DNA of 30,617 bases from an uncultured Oscillospiraceae bacterium (GCA_900556765.1 USQH01000003.1:1-30617), one strand, 5' to 3'. Shown: positions 6,730 to 15,268, counted from the first letter of the stretch. The notes: generated by a model not told the origin, from the sequence alone. Numbers and translations are program-made.

Positions 6730-7788
6730 ATGACCACTGTATTTAAAAACGCGCTGATCGGGCGCAAAACCACCGATATCTCGGTTGAAAACGGCGTGAT
6801 AGTCTCTCTTGATTCGACTGCCGGCGGCGGAATTGACCTCCACGGCAAAAGAGTTATTCCCGGGCTTATCGATATCCACACCCACGGCTGCGGCGGATTT
6901 GACTCGTCCGACGGCGAAGCGGCCAAGATCGCGCCGATCGAAGCACGTCACGGAACTACTGCCTTGTTGCCGACACTTATGACCGCGCCGATTGAAAAGA
7001 TTCGAAAGCTTACAGACAATATTCCGAAGGCGCGCGGCGCAAAAATTCTCGGTTATAACCTTGAGGGACCGTATATATCACCAAAATATGCCGGCGCGCA
7101 GGATACTTCGTATATGACTGCGCCGAATATAAACGACTTCAAAACAATAAAGAATTCACCTATGATAACACTGGCGCCTGAGCTTGACGGCGCCGTGGAT
7201 TTTATAAAAAGCTGCGAAGCGCACGTTTCGCTCGGACATACTGCCTGCGATTACAATACGGCAATGCGTGCTTTTGCTGCCGGAGCGGATTGCATTACTC
7301 ACACCTTCAACGCCATGACGCCCATACGCCACCGCGAACCCGGTATTATACCGGCTGCCGCCGACGCAGGTGCTTTCGCACAGGTCATATGCGACGGAGT
7401 ACACATTCACCCTGCCGTTATCCGTATGCTGTATAAGCTTTTCGGCGCGGACAAAATGATACTTATCAGCGACTCTATGTCCGCCGCCGGGCTGTCGGAC
7501 GGCGAATACACTCTCGGCGGCAGCCGCGTAACTGTCAGAAAGCATATTGCCCACACGCCAAACAGCGCGATCGCCGGCAGCACATCGTTTCTTCTGGACT
7601 GCGTAAAAAAAGCCGTTGAATTCGGAATCCCGTTTGACGACGCCGTAAAAATGGCGAGCGAAACCCCTGCGAGGTATCTCGGCAGAAAATTAGGCAGGCT
7701 CGAAATCGGATATCCCGCCGACTTCGTCGTGCTTGATGACTCGCTCGATCCATGCATGACCGTGATAGACGGCACAATATATGAATGA
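6730..7788 (+). CDS. nagA: N-acetylglucosamine-6-phosphate deacetylase
   Basis: The 352-residue amidohydrolase removes acetate from GlcNAc-6-phosphate to give glucosamine-6-phosphate, feeding amino-sugar catabolism and cell-wall recycling. Metal and catalytic residues are visible: HxH at 50-52 (DIHTHGCGG), Glu112 in LEGPYISPKYAGAQ, His170 in SLGHT, His191 in THTFNAM, and the catalytic Asp248 in LISDSMSAAG. The length is slightly under the usual 370-390. The ATG at 6730 has only a modest ribosome binding site (AGCGGG). No nagB lies beside it, so glucosamine-6-P deaminase must be encoded elsewhere. A weak terminator follows at 7805. The family signature is clear; 2-deoxy or other N-acyl substrates are not excluded. 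Confidence 0.93.
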   Translation: MTTVFKNALIGRKTTDISVENGVIVSLDSTAGGGIDLHGKRVIPGLIDIHTHGCGGFDSSDGEAAKIAPIEARHGTTALLPTLMTAPIEKIRKLTDNIPKARGAKILGYNLEGPYISPKYAGAQDTSYMTAPNINDFKTIKNSPMITLAPELDGAVDFIKSCEAHVSLGHTACDYNTAMRAFAAGADCITHTFNAMTPIRHREPGIIPAAADAGAFAQVICDGVHIHPAVIRMLYKLFGADKMILISDSMSAAGLSDGEYTLGGSRVTVRKHIAHTPNSAIAGSTSFLLDCVKKAVEFGIPFDDAVKMASETPARYLGRKLGRLEIGYPADFVVLDDSLDPCMTVIDGTIYE

Positions 7789-7804
7789 GCCGTATCAGAG
7801 ATAA

Positions 7805-7826
7805 TGATATTAAATATCACTTTTTA
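7805..7826 (+). terminator. Weak terminator after nagA
   Basis: TGATAT (7805-7810) pairs with ATATCA (7814-7819) around TAA, followed by CTTTTTA. The short AT-rich stem makes it only a weak candidate. Confidence 0.4.
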
Positions 7827-7848
7827 TTTAAAACATCTTGTTTTTTTG

Positions 7849-7877
7849 TTGCAAATAATATTTAAAAGTGTTATATT
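7849..7877 (+). promoter_or_regulatory. Promoter of the fluoride-riboswitch transcript
   Basis: TTGCAA (7849-7854), 17 bases, then TATATT (7872-7877). Transcription would begin a few bases before the riboswitch aptamer at 7889. Confidence 0.65.
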
Positions 7878-7888
7878 TTATTTTAATA

Positions 7889-7977
7889 GGGAATGAAGTT
7901 CTCCCATAGCTATAATGCTAAAACCGCTTATTAAGCTGATGACTTCTGCATTAAGTGTGCAGAAAGCATCAGCTTTT
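7889..7977 (+). ncRNA. Fluoride riboswitch (crcB motif) with transcription terminator
   Basis: The aptamer begins with GGGAATGAAGTTCTCCC (7889-7905), then a TAGC/GCTA stem, AACCGC, and AAGCTGATGACTTCTGC. This order matches the crcB-type fluoride aptamer, including the GAAGT/ACTTC pseudoknot-type pairing. The expression platform overlaps it: AAGCTGATG and TTCTGCA of the aptamer 3' strand (7933-7950) can instead pair with TGCAGAA and CATCAGCTT (7958-7975), giving a long hairpin that ends in TTTT. Fluoride binding would hold the 3' strand and prevent the terminator, switching on the antiporter 23 bases downstream. The motif match and competing hairpin are read directly; ligand identity is established knowledge for this RNA class. 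Confidence 0.9.
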
Positions 7978-8000
7978 CTGCGTTTTAAGGAGAATTTTTT

Positions 8001-9197
8001 ATGCTTACATCTCTATCTCTGATTTTTCTTGTAGGGCTTGCTACGGCGGCTATATGCCAAAAGTTAAGGCTTCCGCGGATTATCGGTATGCTTGCAACGG
8101 GAATTATTTTAGGGCCTTATATGCTTGATCTTTTAGCCCCGTCAATACTCGGCATATCGTCGGAACTGCGTCAAATGGCGCTGATTATCATTCTGATTAA
8201 AGCCGGCCTGTCTCTGAACCTGTCCGACCTCAAAAAGGTCGGCCGTCCGGCCGTGATGATGTCCTGTATTCCGGCAAGTTTTGAAATACTCGGCTATTTC
8301 CTGTTTGCGCCATTGCTTCTCGGTGTAACAAGGATAGACGCCGCCGTTATGGGCGCTGTACTCGGTGCGGTATCTCCGGCAGTTGTTGTGCCGAGAATGC
8401 TTAAGCTGATGGATGAAGAATACGGAACGGAAAAAAGCATTCCACAGCTTATCATGGCAGGTGCATCCTGCGACGATATATTTGTCATCGTTTTGTTTTC
8501 TACATTTGTGAGCATTGCACAGGGTGAAAGCGCAAAAATAATGGATTTTGTGAATATTCCGATTTCCGTTTTGCTTGGTGTGGCGATAGGCGCGGTATTC
8601 GGATTTGGTTTGTCGGTCTTTTTTGAAACAGCTTACGCACATAAGCATCTTGTCCGAAACAGCGTAAAGGTCATTATTATTCTCGGTGTTTCCTTTTTAT
8701 TGATCGCGATAGAAACTTGGGCAAAGGACTATGTTTCAATTTCAGGACTGCTTGCTATCGTAAGCATGGCGTGCGTTCTGAGGATCAAAAGCATAGCCGC
8801 AGTATCCAAACGCCTTTCCGACAAATTCGGCAAGCTGTGGATTGCCGCCGAAATCATTTTGTTTGTTCTTGTCGGCGCAGCGGTAGACATTCGTTATACG
8901 CTTAATGCCGGAATTGCTGCGATTGGTATGATCTTTCTTGCGCTCGTATTCAGGTCTGTGGGTGTTATGGTCTGCCTAATCGGAACATCGCTTAATTTTA
9001 AAGAACGCATATTCTGTGTAATAGCATATCTGCCAAAAGCAACGGTACAGGCGGCTATCGGTTCCGTTCCTCTCGCACTCGGCTTATCGTGCGGAAACAT
9101 TGTGCTTTCGGTGGCGGTGCTTTCAATCATTATAACCGCACCGCTTGGGGCTTTCGGAATAGATATAAGTTATCATTCACTGCTGATAAAAAAATGA
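8001..9197 (+). CDS. Cation/proton antiporter (CPA family), fluoride-riboswitch controlled
   Basis: The 398-residue protein has about 12-13 hydrophobic segments and the Na+/H+ exchanger fold. LRLPRIIGMLATGIILGPY near residues 22-40 is the classical first inverted-repeat signature. SPAVVVPRM (125-133) and GASCDD (154-159) match the ion-site helices, with paired Asp158/Asp159 in the position of CPA2-type carriers. The ATG at 8001 follows AAGGAGAA. It sits directly behind a fluoride riboswitch; sodium/proton antiporters are one of the known gene classes under that switch, besides CrcB and CLC-F channels. Its job is therefore likely relief of fluoride stress, by ion or pH balancing or by fluoride export, rather than routine sodium export. 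No CrcB gene is seen in this window. Confidence 0.92.
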   Translation: MLTSLSLIFLVGLATAAICQKLRLPRIIGMLATGIILGPYMLDLLAPSILGISSELRQMALIIILIKAGLSLNLSDLKKVGRPAVMMSCIPASFEILGYFLFAPLLLGVTRIDAAVMGAVLGAVSPAVVVPRMLKLMDEEYGTEKSIPQLIMAGASCDDIFVIVLFSTFVSIAQGESAKIMDFVNIPISVLLGVAIGAVFGFGLSVFFETAYAHKHLVRNSVKVIIILGVSFLLIAIETWAKDYVSISGLLAIVSMACVLRIKSIAAVSKRLSDKFGKLWIAAEIILFVLVGAAVDIRYTLNAGIAAIGMIFLALVFRSVGVMVCLIGTSLNFKERIFCVIAYLPKATVQAAIGSVPLALGLSCGNIVLSVAVLSIIITAPLGAFGIDISYHSLLIKK

Positions 9198-9442
9198 TTT
9201 TCCGTCGCAAGCCATTACGTTTTTACTTACGATGCAATGCATCATACAAACGGAAATGTATTTACAGTAAGTTAATTTAGACCATATCATCCGCTCAATG
9301 TCGCGATAAAATATGTAATGTCAATCTGCCTTATAACATTCAAAATCTTTTTTATAAAATTTTAAAAATGTATTGAAACTTCGATTATTTTATGATATTA
9401 TACAGTAAGTGTATATTGTGGTAAATTTTGGCGTACAAAATG

Positions 9443-9451
9443 TGCTATAAT
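9443..9451 (+). promoter_or_regulatory. Extended -10 promoter before the 4-TM protein
   Basis: TGCTATAAT (9443-9451) is an extended -10, about 40 bases before the start at 9493. The rest of the 9198-9492 gap is AT-rich, with a small GATGC/GCATC hairpin near 9230 and no gene or clear terminator. Confidence 0.45.
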
Positions 9452-9492
9452 AAATCTCTCAATGCTTTGCGAAAAGGAATGATCTTTACTTA

Positions 9493-9990
9493 ATGAAAAA
9501 CGAATCTTCTAAAACCTTTAACAATTATTTGTTTAACAAAAGTGTACTGCAATACGGCATACCCACTGCGGTACTTTGCCTGATAATCTATTTTTTCATC
9601 ACAAAGGAGCCGTTGCCCATTCAAAACATAGGCTCGGATCTGGTACTTTCGGTACTTATCACGGTGTTTATCTGTGCGATCACCGCAATTTTCGGTATAC
9701 GTTCAGATCTGAAAAAAGGAATCATTCCCGAAGTAGAATCATCGGGAAGTGCGCATCCGATATTTCGTATCATTCCGCATAACGCCGTCTTGCACGCGCT
9801 GCTCATTGCAGCAGTTGCGTCAATTCTGTTTGCCGTAATTCCGGGCTGCATAGGATATACAATCGCCGCGCTCGGAGTAAAAGCTTCTATTCCCGCTACT
9901 CCGTGGTTTATTATTAAAAGTCTGTACTCCGGAGCCTTCACCGCAATCAGTATGGCTGTAGTCACCTCCGCTGTCGCACATGAAGCTTAA
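9493..9990 (+). CDS. Four-helix membrane protein of unknown function
   Basis: I do not recognise this 165-residue protein. It has four hydrophobic segments, about residues 22-37, 48-68, 97-118 and 140-162. A short polar loop (GIRSDLKKGIIPEVESSGSAHP) lies between the second and third helices, and there is a short polar N-terminus. The start ATG at 9493 has AAAAGGA some 14 bases upstream, rather distant, but the nearer ATG is closed by a stop. It is a single-gene unit: its own -10 element upstream and a strong terminator at 10013-10041. Nothing shared with its neighbours points to a role. Clean codon use and flanking signals argue that it is a real gene. Confidence 0.75.
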   Translation: MKNESSKTFNNYLFNKSVLQYGIPTAVLCLIIYFFITKEPLPIQNIGSDLVLSVLITVFICAITAIFGIRSDLKKGIIPEVESSGSAHPIFRIIPHNAVLHALLIAAVASILFAVIPGCIGYTIAALGVKASIPATPWFIIKSLYSGAFTAISMAVVTSAVAHEA

Positions 9991-10012
9991 TTTACTATAC
10001 TGTGATCTTTTC

Positions 10013-10041
10013 AAACTGCCCGTATATCGGGCAGTTTTTTT
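10013..10041 (+). terminator. Terminator after the 4-TM protein
   Basis: AAACTGCCCG (10013-10022) pairs with CGGGCAGTTT (10028-10037) around a 5-base loop, followed by T residues to 10041. It lies 22 bases after the stop codon. Confidence 0.9.
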
Positions 10042-10120
10042 ATATATTACACGGTGCATAGATATGAAGACCAAACGCACTAAGTGCAAAAATATGCTAT
10101 TTAACGTCAAAACCGCTTTG

Positions 10121-10149
10121 TTGCAGCAAATGAAAAACTGTGATATAAT
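10121..10149 (+). promoter_or_regulatory. Promoter for the GH13 glucosidase
   Basis: TTGCAG (10121-10126), 17 bases, then TATAAT (10144-10149). The leader to the ATG at 10284 is about 125 bases, with no obvious riboswitch. Confidence 0.65.
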
Positions 10150-10283
10150 CGTATTTGATAGATGTCTTTATATTTATAAAAAACGTCAATAGCATTTTTT
10201 TAACATTTTACATTCATACTGACATTGTTTTACTTACCTAAAGCAAAGCATTTTTGTTAATAAATACACTGAAGGGTGATTTT

Positions 10284-11870
10284 ATGCTTTCAAAAAAGTA
10301 TTCGGATTTCATGTCACTGATAATTTATCAGGTCTATCCTCGCAGCTTTCTCGATACCAACGGCGACGGCATCGGCGACCTTAACGGCGTCATAAAAAAG
10401 CTCGACTATTTGAAGGAGCTGGGCATAAACGCTATATGGCTCTGCCCCTGCTACAAAAGTCCCAACGATGACAACGGCTACGACATCTCCGACTACCGCG
10501 ACATTATGGACGAATTCGGCACGCTCGACGACGCAAAACGGCTGATTTCCGAAATGCACAAGCGCGGCATGAAACTGATAATGGATTTGGTGCCCAATCA
10601 CACATCATCACAGCACAAATGGTTTCAGGAGTCCCGAAAATCAAAGAACAATCCGTACAGCGACTACTACTATTGGTTTGACGAACCGCAAAACAACTGG
10701 ACCAGCTGCTTCGGCGGCTCGGCATGGGAATTCGACGAAAGCAGGCAGCAATACTATCTGCACTCCTACGCTGTCACACAGCCGGATCTCAATTGGACCA
10801 ATCCAAAGGTGGTCGAGGAAATGCAGGCAGTGGTCGATTATTGGGTTGATCTCGGCGTTGACGGTTTCCGCTGCGACGTTATTGACCAGATATCAAAGGA
10901 TTTTAACGGAAACAACTGCTTCGGGCCTCATCTGCACGAGTACATAAACGCACTTTTCGGCCGTAAGAACACCGAGCATCTCTTTACCGTCGGCGAATGT
11001 TGGTGCAACGATATCGACGAGGTTTGCCGTCACTGCGACTCCGAACGCGGCGAACTGACCACGCTGTTTCAGTTCAACCACCTTGACTGCGGACGCAATT
11101 CCAAGTTCCGTCCGCAAACCGATTCGCTCTCACGCACGCGCGATATACTGATAAAATGGCAAAATCTGACCAAGGAAAATGACCTCATCTACAGCCTGTT
11201 CACCGACAACCACGACAACGGATGGTACATTTCACGAATGGGCAATGACCGCGAGCTGCGGTATGAATCTGCGACCTGCCTTGCATCCATGTTCTATCTT
11301 CTTCGCGGAGTACCGTTCATTTTTCAGGGGCAGGAATTCGGCACCACCAACTCCCGTCACGAGACTGTCGACCAGTTCCGCGACATTGAGACCTTAAATT
11401 TGTACGATTACCTGCGCGGCGAATACGGCGAGGAAACCGCCATAAACAAGCTCAATTTCGGCAGCCGCGACAATCCGCGCCGTCCGATGGCATGGAACAA
11501 CGGCAAAAACGGCGGATTTTCCGACGCCGAGCCGTGGATACCGCTCAACAGCCGCTACAAAGAGATCAATTACGATACGGATGTTGATTCAGACAAGTCG
11601 GTCTTTCGGTTTTATCAGCGGTTGCTTGCGCTTCGCTCGTCAAGCAATGCAATAAAACTGGGCGATTTTGAAGTAGTGAGCAAGCCGGAGGACGGTTACT
11701 TTATATTCATCCGCGAATACGAGGGCGAAAAAATAGCCGTTATTTGCAATTTTGAGCAAAAAAACGATATCATGCCGCCTTTCGACGGCGAAATACTGCT
11801 TGCCAACTGCGGCAGACAGAGCGTCGGCGGCGAATACAGCCCCTACGAGGTTGCTGTTATCAATCTGTAA
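10284..11870 (+). CDS. GH13 oligo-1,6-glucosidase / alpha-glucosidase
   Basis: The 528-residue GH13 (subfamily 31 type) enzyme hydrolyses short alpha-glucosides in the cytoplasm. Visible sites are the calcium loop DTNGDGIGD (24-32), VPNH at 103-106, nucleophile Asp198 in GFRCDVID, acid/base Glu238 in TVGECW, and transition-state Asp311 in FTDNHDN. The residue after the nucleophile is Val, which in this subfamily favours alpha-1,6 bonds (isomaltose type) over alpha-1,4. The Asp/His motif near the C-terminus of domain A and the short C-terminal beta domain are normal. The ATG at 10284 follows GAAGGGTGA; a TTG codon 30 bases earlier has no such signal. No signal peptide. It stands alone between its promoter and a shared bidirectional terminator, without transporter genes nearby. 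Confidence 0.93.
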   Translation: MLSKKYSDFMSLIIYQVYPRSFLDTNGDGIGDLNGVIKKLDYLKELGINAIWLCPCYKSPNDDNGYDISDYRDIMDEFGTLDDAKRLISEMHKRGMKLIMDLVPNHTSSQHKWFQESRKSKNNPYSDYYYWFDEPQNNWTSCFGGSAWEFDESRQQYYLHSYAVTQPDLNWTNPKVVEEMQAVVDYWVDLGVDGFRCDVIDQISKDFNGNNCFGPHLHEYINALFGRKNTEHLFTVGECWCNDIDEVCRHCDSERGELTTLFQFNHLDCGRNSKFRPQTDSLSRTRDILIKWQNLTKENDLIYSLFTDNHDNGWYISRMGNDRELRYESATCLASMFYLLRGVPFIFQGQEFGTTNSRHETVDQFRDIETLNLYDYLRGEYGEETAINKLNFGSRDNPRRPMAWNNGKNGGFSDAEPWIPLNSRYKEINYDTDVDSDKSVFRFYQRLLALRSSSNAIKLGDFEVVSKPEDGYFIFIREYEGEKIAVICNFEQKNDIMPPFDGEILLANCGRQSVGGEYSPYEVAVINL

Positions 11871-11974
11871 CGCCCGTTTTTTGCAGGATAATTCACTTTT
11901 GCCGTTTACCGTCTGAACTGTACTGTCAGACATATGTATACTCAAGCAACACACGCACAGCCTAACAACAAATT

Positions 11975-12016
11975 ATGCCCGTTGAAAAGAGCCTACATGC
12001 TCCTTTCAACGGGCAT
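11975..12016. terminator. Bidirectional terminator between convergent genes
   Basis: An 18-bp stem with one mismatch (11975-11992 with 11999-12016) and a 6-base loop lies between the GH13 gene and the convergent minus-strand SDR gene. The fairly weak T tracts on both sides suit a two-way terminator. Confidence 0.75.
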
Positions 12017-12056
12017 TTAATCTATATATTTTAGCGTTTTTGTGCGGCAAAAAGCT

Positions 12057-12824
12057 CTATTTATGTTTTTGCTGGTGCAGCCATATACGCATCACCAGGC
12101 TGTGCGGCAGCAGCTTTACCAAAAAAACCTGCCACTTTATTGCCGCGCCGTGAACGGAGACGGCTTTGCGCTTGTACGCGTCCCTGACCGCCGTGCGGAT
12201 AACATCCTGAGGCAAATAAACATGATTAAAATAAGTAACCGCAGTGGTTGAAGTCTTTTCCGCACGGTCAAAAAACTCGGTTTTCACCCATCCCGGACAA
12301 ACGGCGGTGACCGATATGCCGCGGTCGTGCAGTTCGGCGTTCATTGCGCGCGAATAGGACAGCACAAACGCCTTGGTGGCGGCGTAGACATTGAGATACG
12401 GAACCGGCTGAAATGCCGAAAGCGAGTCAAGATTGATTATTCGAGCGCCGCGCGGCATAAACGGGAGCGTCAGCTCGGTCATCATAACCGTAGCTTTAGC
12501 ATTCAGGTCGATCATTCCCACCTTGTCGGCGAGCGGTATATCGGCGTATCCCCCGAATTTACCGAAGCCGCTGCAATTGGCAAGCAAAGTGACCTGCGGC
12601 TGTTCGGCGGCAAGCGCCGCGGCATAGCTGTCGAAAGACGCCGCGTCGGTAAGATCAAGCGCCAACACCCGTGCTTTGCACGGAAGCTGTCGGCACAACT
12701 CCTCCAGCCGATCGGCACGACGGGCGATCAGCCACATTTCATCAAACTCGCCCCGTGCGGCAAGCTGTATGGTCAGTTCCCTGCCCATTCCGCTCGACGC
12801 GCCGGTAATTACGGCAGTTTTCAT
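12057..12824 (-). CDS. Short-chain dehydrogenase/reductase (SDR), DltE/YqjQ-like
   Basis: The 255-residue classical SDR has TGASSGMG (7-14) for the nucleotide and a helix Asn at 108. Its catalytic set is Ser134, Tyr147 and Lys151 (NLDSLS and YAATK). The usual NNAG is replaced by NCSG (83-86), as in the DltE/YqjQ-like branch. It presumably reduces or oxidises an unknown carbonyl substrate with NAD(P)H. The ATG at 12822-12824 is chosen because CGGAGGT lies 6 bases before it; a longer in-frame start at 12863 would put that site inside the gene. It follows licD on the same strand with a 131-base gap and may be cotranscribed. The C-terminal 50 residues (VKLLPHSLVMRIWLHQQKH) are amphipathic, perhaps membrane-contacting. 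Confidence 0.88.
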   Translation of the reverse strand: MKTAVITGASSGMGRELTIQLAARGEFDEMWLIARRADRLEELCRQLPCKARVLALDLTDAASFDSYAAALAAEQPQVTLLANCSGFGKFGGYADIPLADKVGMIDLNAKATVMMTELTLPFMPRGARIINLDSLSAFQPVPYLNVYAATKAFVLSYSRAMNAELHDRGISVTAVCPGWVKTEFFDRAEKTSTTAVTYFNHVYLPQDVIRTAVRDAYKRKAVSVHGAAIKWQVFLVKLLPHSLVMRIWLHQQKHK

Positions 12825-12955
12825 TAGGTTACCTCCGTGAGCGGCGCTTTTGACGCCGTTCATTTATTAAATCGTCATTAGCAGTAAATCATCGTTCGCA
12901 TTTGATTTGCAAAACTCTGATTACCGGTTCATAGTAGTAGTACTTTGCATTGATA

Positions 12956-13807
12956 TTACTCGCAAATGCCGCTGTTTATCATGGCTTCGTACGGCACATC
13001 TCTGTACGAATGTTCTGTATCCACATACAATATGCCGTGCTCGGGATGCTGTTTGTCGGCAGGAGGCGGAGTCATGTAGTCGCCGAATACCATCCGTAGA
13101 TATTGTCTGTACCCGATCGGTGCGGGCAATGTCATTCCCTCGAATTTGACCGGCACAGTGCTTGCAAACCACTCCTTCGGATACTCGTTTTGCATATACT
13201 TCGGACCGGAGCAAAGTTCGGTAATATATCGGCTGTACTGGATCGGATACTTGATCATCTGCCGTGCGTGCTTTTTATACAGACGACGCTTTTTTTTGCG
13301 CGATTTTGCGAGCAGTATACGGGAGCCGAGCCGTGCCAGTCGGCCGTGATTCTGCGGCAGCATATCAAGAATATACAGTGAATAAAGCAGAGCGTGACGT
13401 TTCTGTGCGCGGCGCGCGCGGCGTGATGACGGGCAGCCGTCAAGCGGAATAATATCCATGGTGATTCCCTGCGGAATGTCAAGGTCACGGGTCAGCTCGC
13501 GCACACAGGTCGTTTCGGTATCGCAGAGGGTCATAAACTGACTGCGGATATACATGTCATCGGTTGTTCGCAGCAGCTTGAAGCGGCCTGATGAATCCCA
13601 CATTTTCCACAGGCGTTCGTAATCGGTACGCGGCATAAACACATCAATATCGTCATCCCACGGCAAAAAGCCTCCCTCGCGTACCGCACCGATAAGACAA
13701 CCGCCGATCAGATAGTAAGTGAGAAAGTTGCTCTCACAAAATTGTTTAAAAACAGCCATTGTTTCAAGTGATTTAAGCTGCAACCGTCGCAGTTCATCGG
13801 GTGTCAT
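12956..13807 (-). CDS. LicD family phosphotransferase
   Basis: The 283-residue protein shows the LicD/nucleotidyltransferase core: YLIGGCLIGAVREGGFLPW (32-50) followed by DDDID (51-55), the metal-binding acid cluster. LicD proteins transfer phosphocholine or similar phospho-groups onto cell-surface teichoic acids or glycans; this one lacks an obvious signal or membrane helix and would act at the cytoplasmic face. The family varies in substrate, and the choline uptake and activation genes licABC are not nearby, so the donor is unknown. Start ATG at 13805-13807 follows GGAGAGGATG. A basic stretch (AKSRKKKRRLYKKHARQ, about 168-184) is notable. Downstream on the same strand is the SDR at 12057-12824. 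A promoter is seen at 13978-14006. Confidence 0.9.
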   Translation of the reverse strand: MTPDELRRLQLKSLETMAVFKQFCESNFLTYYLIGGCLIGAVREGGFLPWDDDIDVFMPRTDYERLWKMWDSSGRFKLLRTTDDMYIRSQFMTLCDTETTCVRELTRDLDIPQGITMDIIPLDGCPSSRRARRAQKRHALLYSLYILDMLPQNHGRLARLGSRILLAKSRKKKRRLYKKHARQMIKYPIQYSRYITELCSGPKYMQNEYPKEWFASTVPVKFEGMTLPAPIGYRQYLRMVFGDYMTPPPADKQHPEHGILYVDTEHSYRDVPYEAMINSGICE

Positions 13808-13977
13808 TCGGTATTCATCCTCTCCGCTTTTTATACACTTAATCGTGAGTTTAATGTAAAATTATTAGTGACATCAGGCGATCAAAATAAGAAACTTAAT
13901 GTATTTCAGATTTTTTAATTATTTCACGAGGTTGCAAAAATTTGCTTTCATTGCTTTTATGAATTTTCTTTATAATA

Positions 13978-14006
13978 ATTTTAACATATAGAATGAAAAA
14001 GGTCAA
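13978..14006 (-). promoter_or_regulatory. Promoter for licD
   Basis: On the minus strand TTGACC (14001-14006), 17 bases, then TAAAAT (13978-13983). It leaves a leader of about 165 AT-rich bases before licD. Confidence 0.55.
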
Positions 14007-14100
14007 TGATCGGTTCAATTCTTTACGCTGTCGGCATTAAAGCGGCATAACTTCGGCATGATGCATTTTTTAAATGTATATACACCCGTTGACATAATAA

Positions 14101-14172
14101 AATGTTGAAAACTCTGTTGAAAATGTGAAAAGTCCCTGCTACAAAGGCATTTTTTGCGCAGTTTTCAACATT
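14101..14172. repeat. 13-bp inverted repeat with three TGTTGAAAA copies
   Basis: AATGTTGAAAACT (14101-14113) is the exact reverse complement of 14160-14172, 46 bases apart. The nonamer TGTTGAAAA occurs at 14103-14111 and 14115-14123 and inverted at 14162-14170. TTTTCAACA differs from the DnaA box TTATCCACA at two positions. The rest of the 13808-14482 gap is AT-rich with no gene seen. Confidence 0.55.
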
Positions 14173-14389
14173 AAATCGGCTGTTTTATTGCAATTATGTT
14201 AACACAAGACAATTTTTTTGCACAAATAAGGATATTTCCTCTTTCATGCAAAAAAAGCGGTCGCTTGTCGCAAAAGGTCGAAGTCGGTGCTGACTGAGAC
14301 TTTTTATGCAAAAAACGGCGAAGCATGCGACTGATCGACGGGTACGAAAATAATGTGTGAAAAATATCTGATAAAAACGCGGTTTTCTA

Positions 14390-14418
14390 TTGCAATCCGA
14401 GCAAAAAAAATGCATAAT
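14390..14418 (+). promoter_or_regulatory. Promoter for the FabG-like gene
   Basis: TTGCAA (14390-14395), 17 bases, then CATAAT (14413-14418). A second TATAAT at 14433-14438 without a clear -35 is an alternative. Confidence 0.5.
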
Positions 14419-14482
14419 ATTTTTGTATGTACTATAATAGTATCATACCGAAAAATCGACATGTAAAGGAGACGACCCGAAA

Positions 14483-15196
14483 ATGAAAACGCTGCTGGTC
14501 ACGGGCGGCAGCCGCGGAATCGGCAAAGCCATCGTAAAGACTTTCGCAAAAAGCGGGTGGACGGTCGCCTACTGCTATTCAAACAACGACGCCGATGCCA
14601 ATTTGCTTGATGCCGAAGTGCCGCATCTGATGAGATACAAGGCCGATGTTTCGGTATTTGCCGATGTCGAAAGCATGATAACCGACATTACCGCAAAGAC
14701 GGGCGGCATTGACCTGCTGATAAACAACGCCGGCGTGAGCTGTATTAAGCTCATTACCGAAATGACAGAAATCGAGTGGCAGCGCATACTGTCGGTCAAC
14801 CTGACCGGTCCGTTTAACTGCTGCCGTGCGGTCCTGCCGCAGATGATACATCGCGGCGAAGGTCAGATAATCAACATCGGCTCCATGTGGGGCACGACAG
14901 GTGCCTCCTGTGAAGTGGCTTATTCAGCGACCAAAGCGGGGCTTGCCGGCATGACGAAGGCGCTCGCAAAGGAGGTCGGCCCTTCGGGCATACGCGTAAA
15001 CTGCATTGCCCCCGGAGTGATCGACACCGAGATGAACCGATGCCTCAGCGCCGCAGCTATCGATGCTCTGGCAGACGAAACTCCACTCGGCTGTATCGGT
15101 ACGCCGGAGGATGTCGCACAGTGCGCCTTATATCTTGCCGAGAGCCGTTTCGTTACAGGACAAATAATCGGCGTTGACGGCGGCATGGCAGTCTGA
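14483..15196 (+). CDS. FabG-like short-chain dehydrogenase/reductase
   Basis: The 237-residue protein is a classical SDR: TGGSRGIG (7-14), NNAG (81-84), helix Asn106, and the Ser134/Tyr147/Lys151 set in NIGSMWG and YSATK. It also has the PG motif (IAPGVIDTEM) and the VDGG end. The pattern is that of 3-oxoacyl-ACP reductases, which use NADPH. The gene is alone, outside any fab operon, with only alr downstream behind a separate promoter. A dedicated fatty-acid role is therefore uncertain and another ketone or sugar substrate is possible. The ATG at 14483 has AAAGGAGA about 12 bases upstream. Length and motifs are complete. Confidence 0.9.
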   Translation: MKTLLVTGGSRGIGKAIVKTFAKSGWTVAYCYSNNDADANLLDAEVPHLMRYKADVSVFADVESMITDITAKTGGIDLLINNAGVSCIKLITEMTEIEWQRILSVNLTGPFNCCRAVLPQMIHRGEGQIINIGSMWGTTGASCEVAYSATKAGLAGMTKALAKEVGPSGIRVNCIAPGVIDTEMNRCLSAAAIDALADETPLGCIGTPEDVAQCALYLAESRFVTGQIIGVDGGMAV

Positions 15197-15244
15197 CCAA
15201 ACGATTGCGGTGCGTATCGGCACATTTTTTAAATGTTCTCAAAC

Positions 15245-15268
15245 ATACCTTGTCAGGTATACTATAAT
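15245..15268 (+). promoter_or_regulatory. alr promoter region with operator-like inverted repeat
   Basis: ATACCT (15245-15250) and AGGTAT (15255-15260) form a 6-bp inverted repeat with a TTGTCA-like spacer, directly before TATAAT (15263-15268). A repressor bound here would cover the core promoter. The -35 is poor, so activation is also possible. Confidence 0.45.

Noticed and set aside
14270..14320. GTCGGTGC-type sequence recalling the 3' end of a tracrRNA
   Set aside because: There is no Cas9 gene, no repeat array and no matching anti-repeat in the window; the short match is chance.
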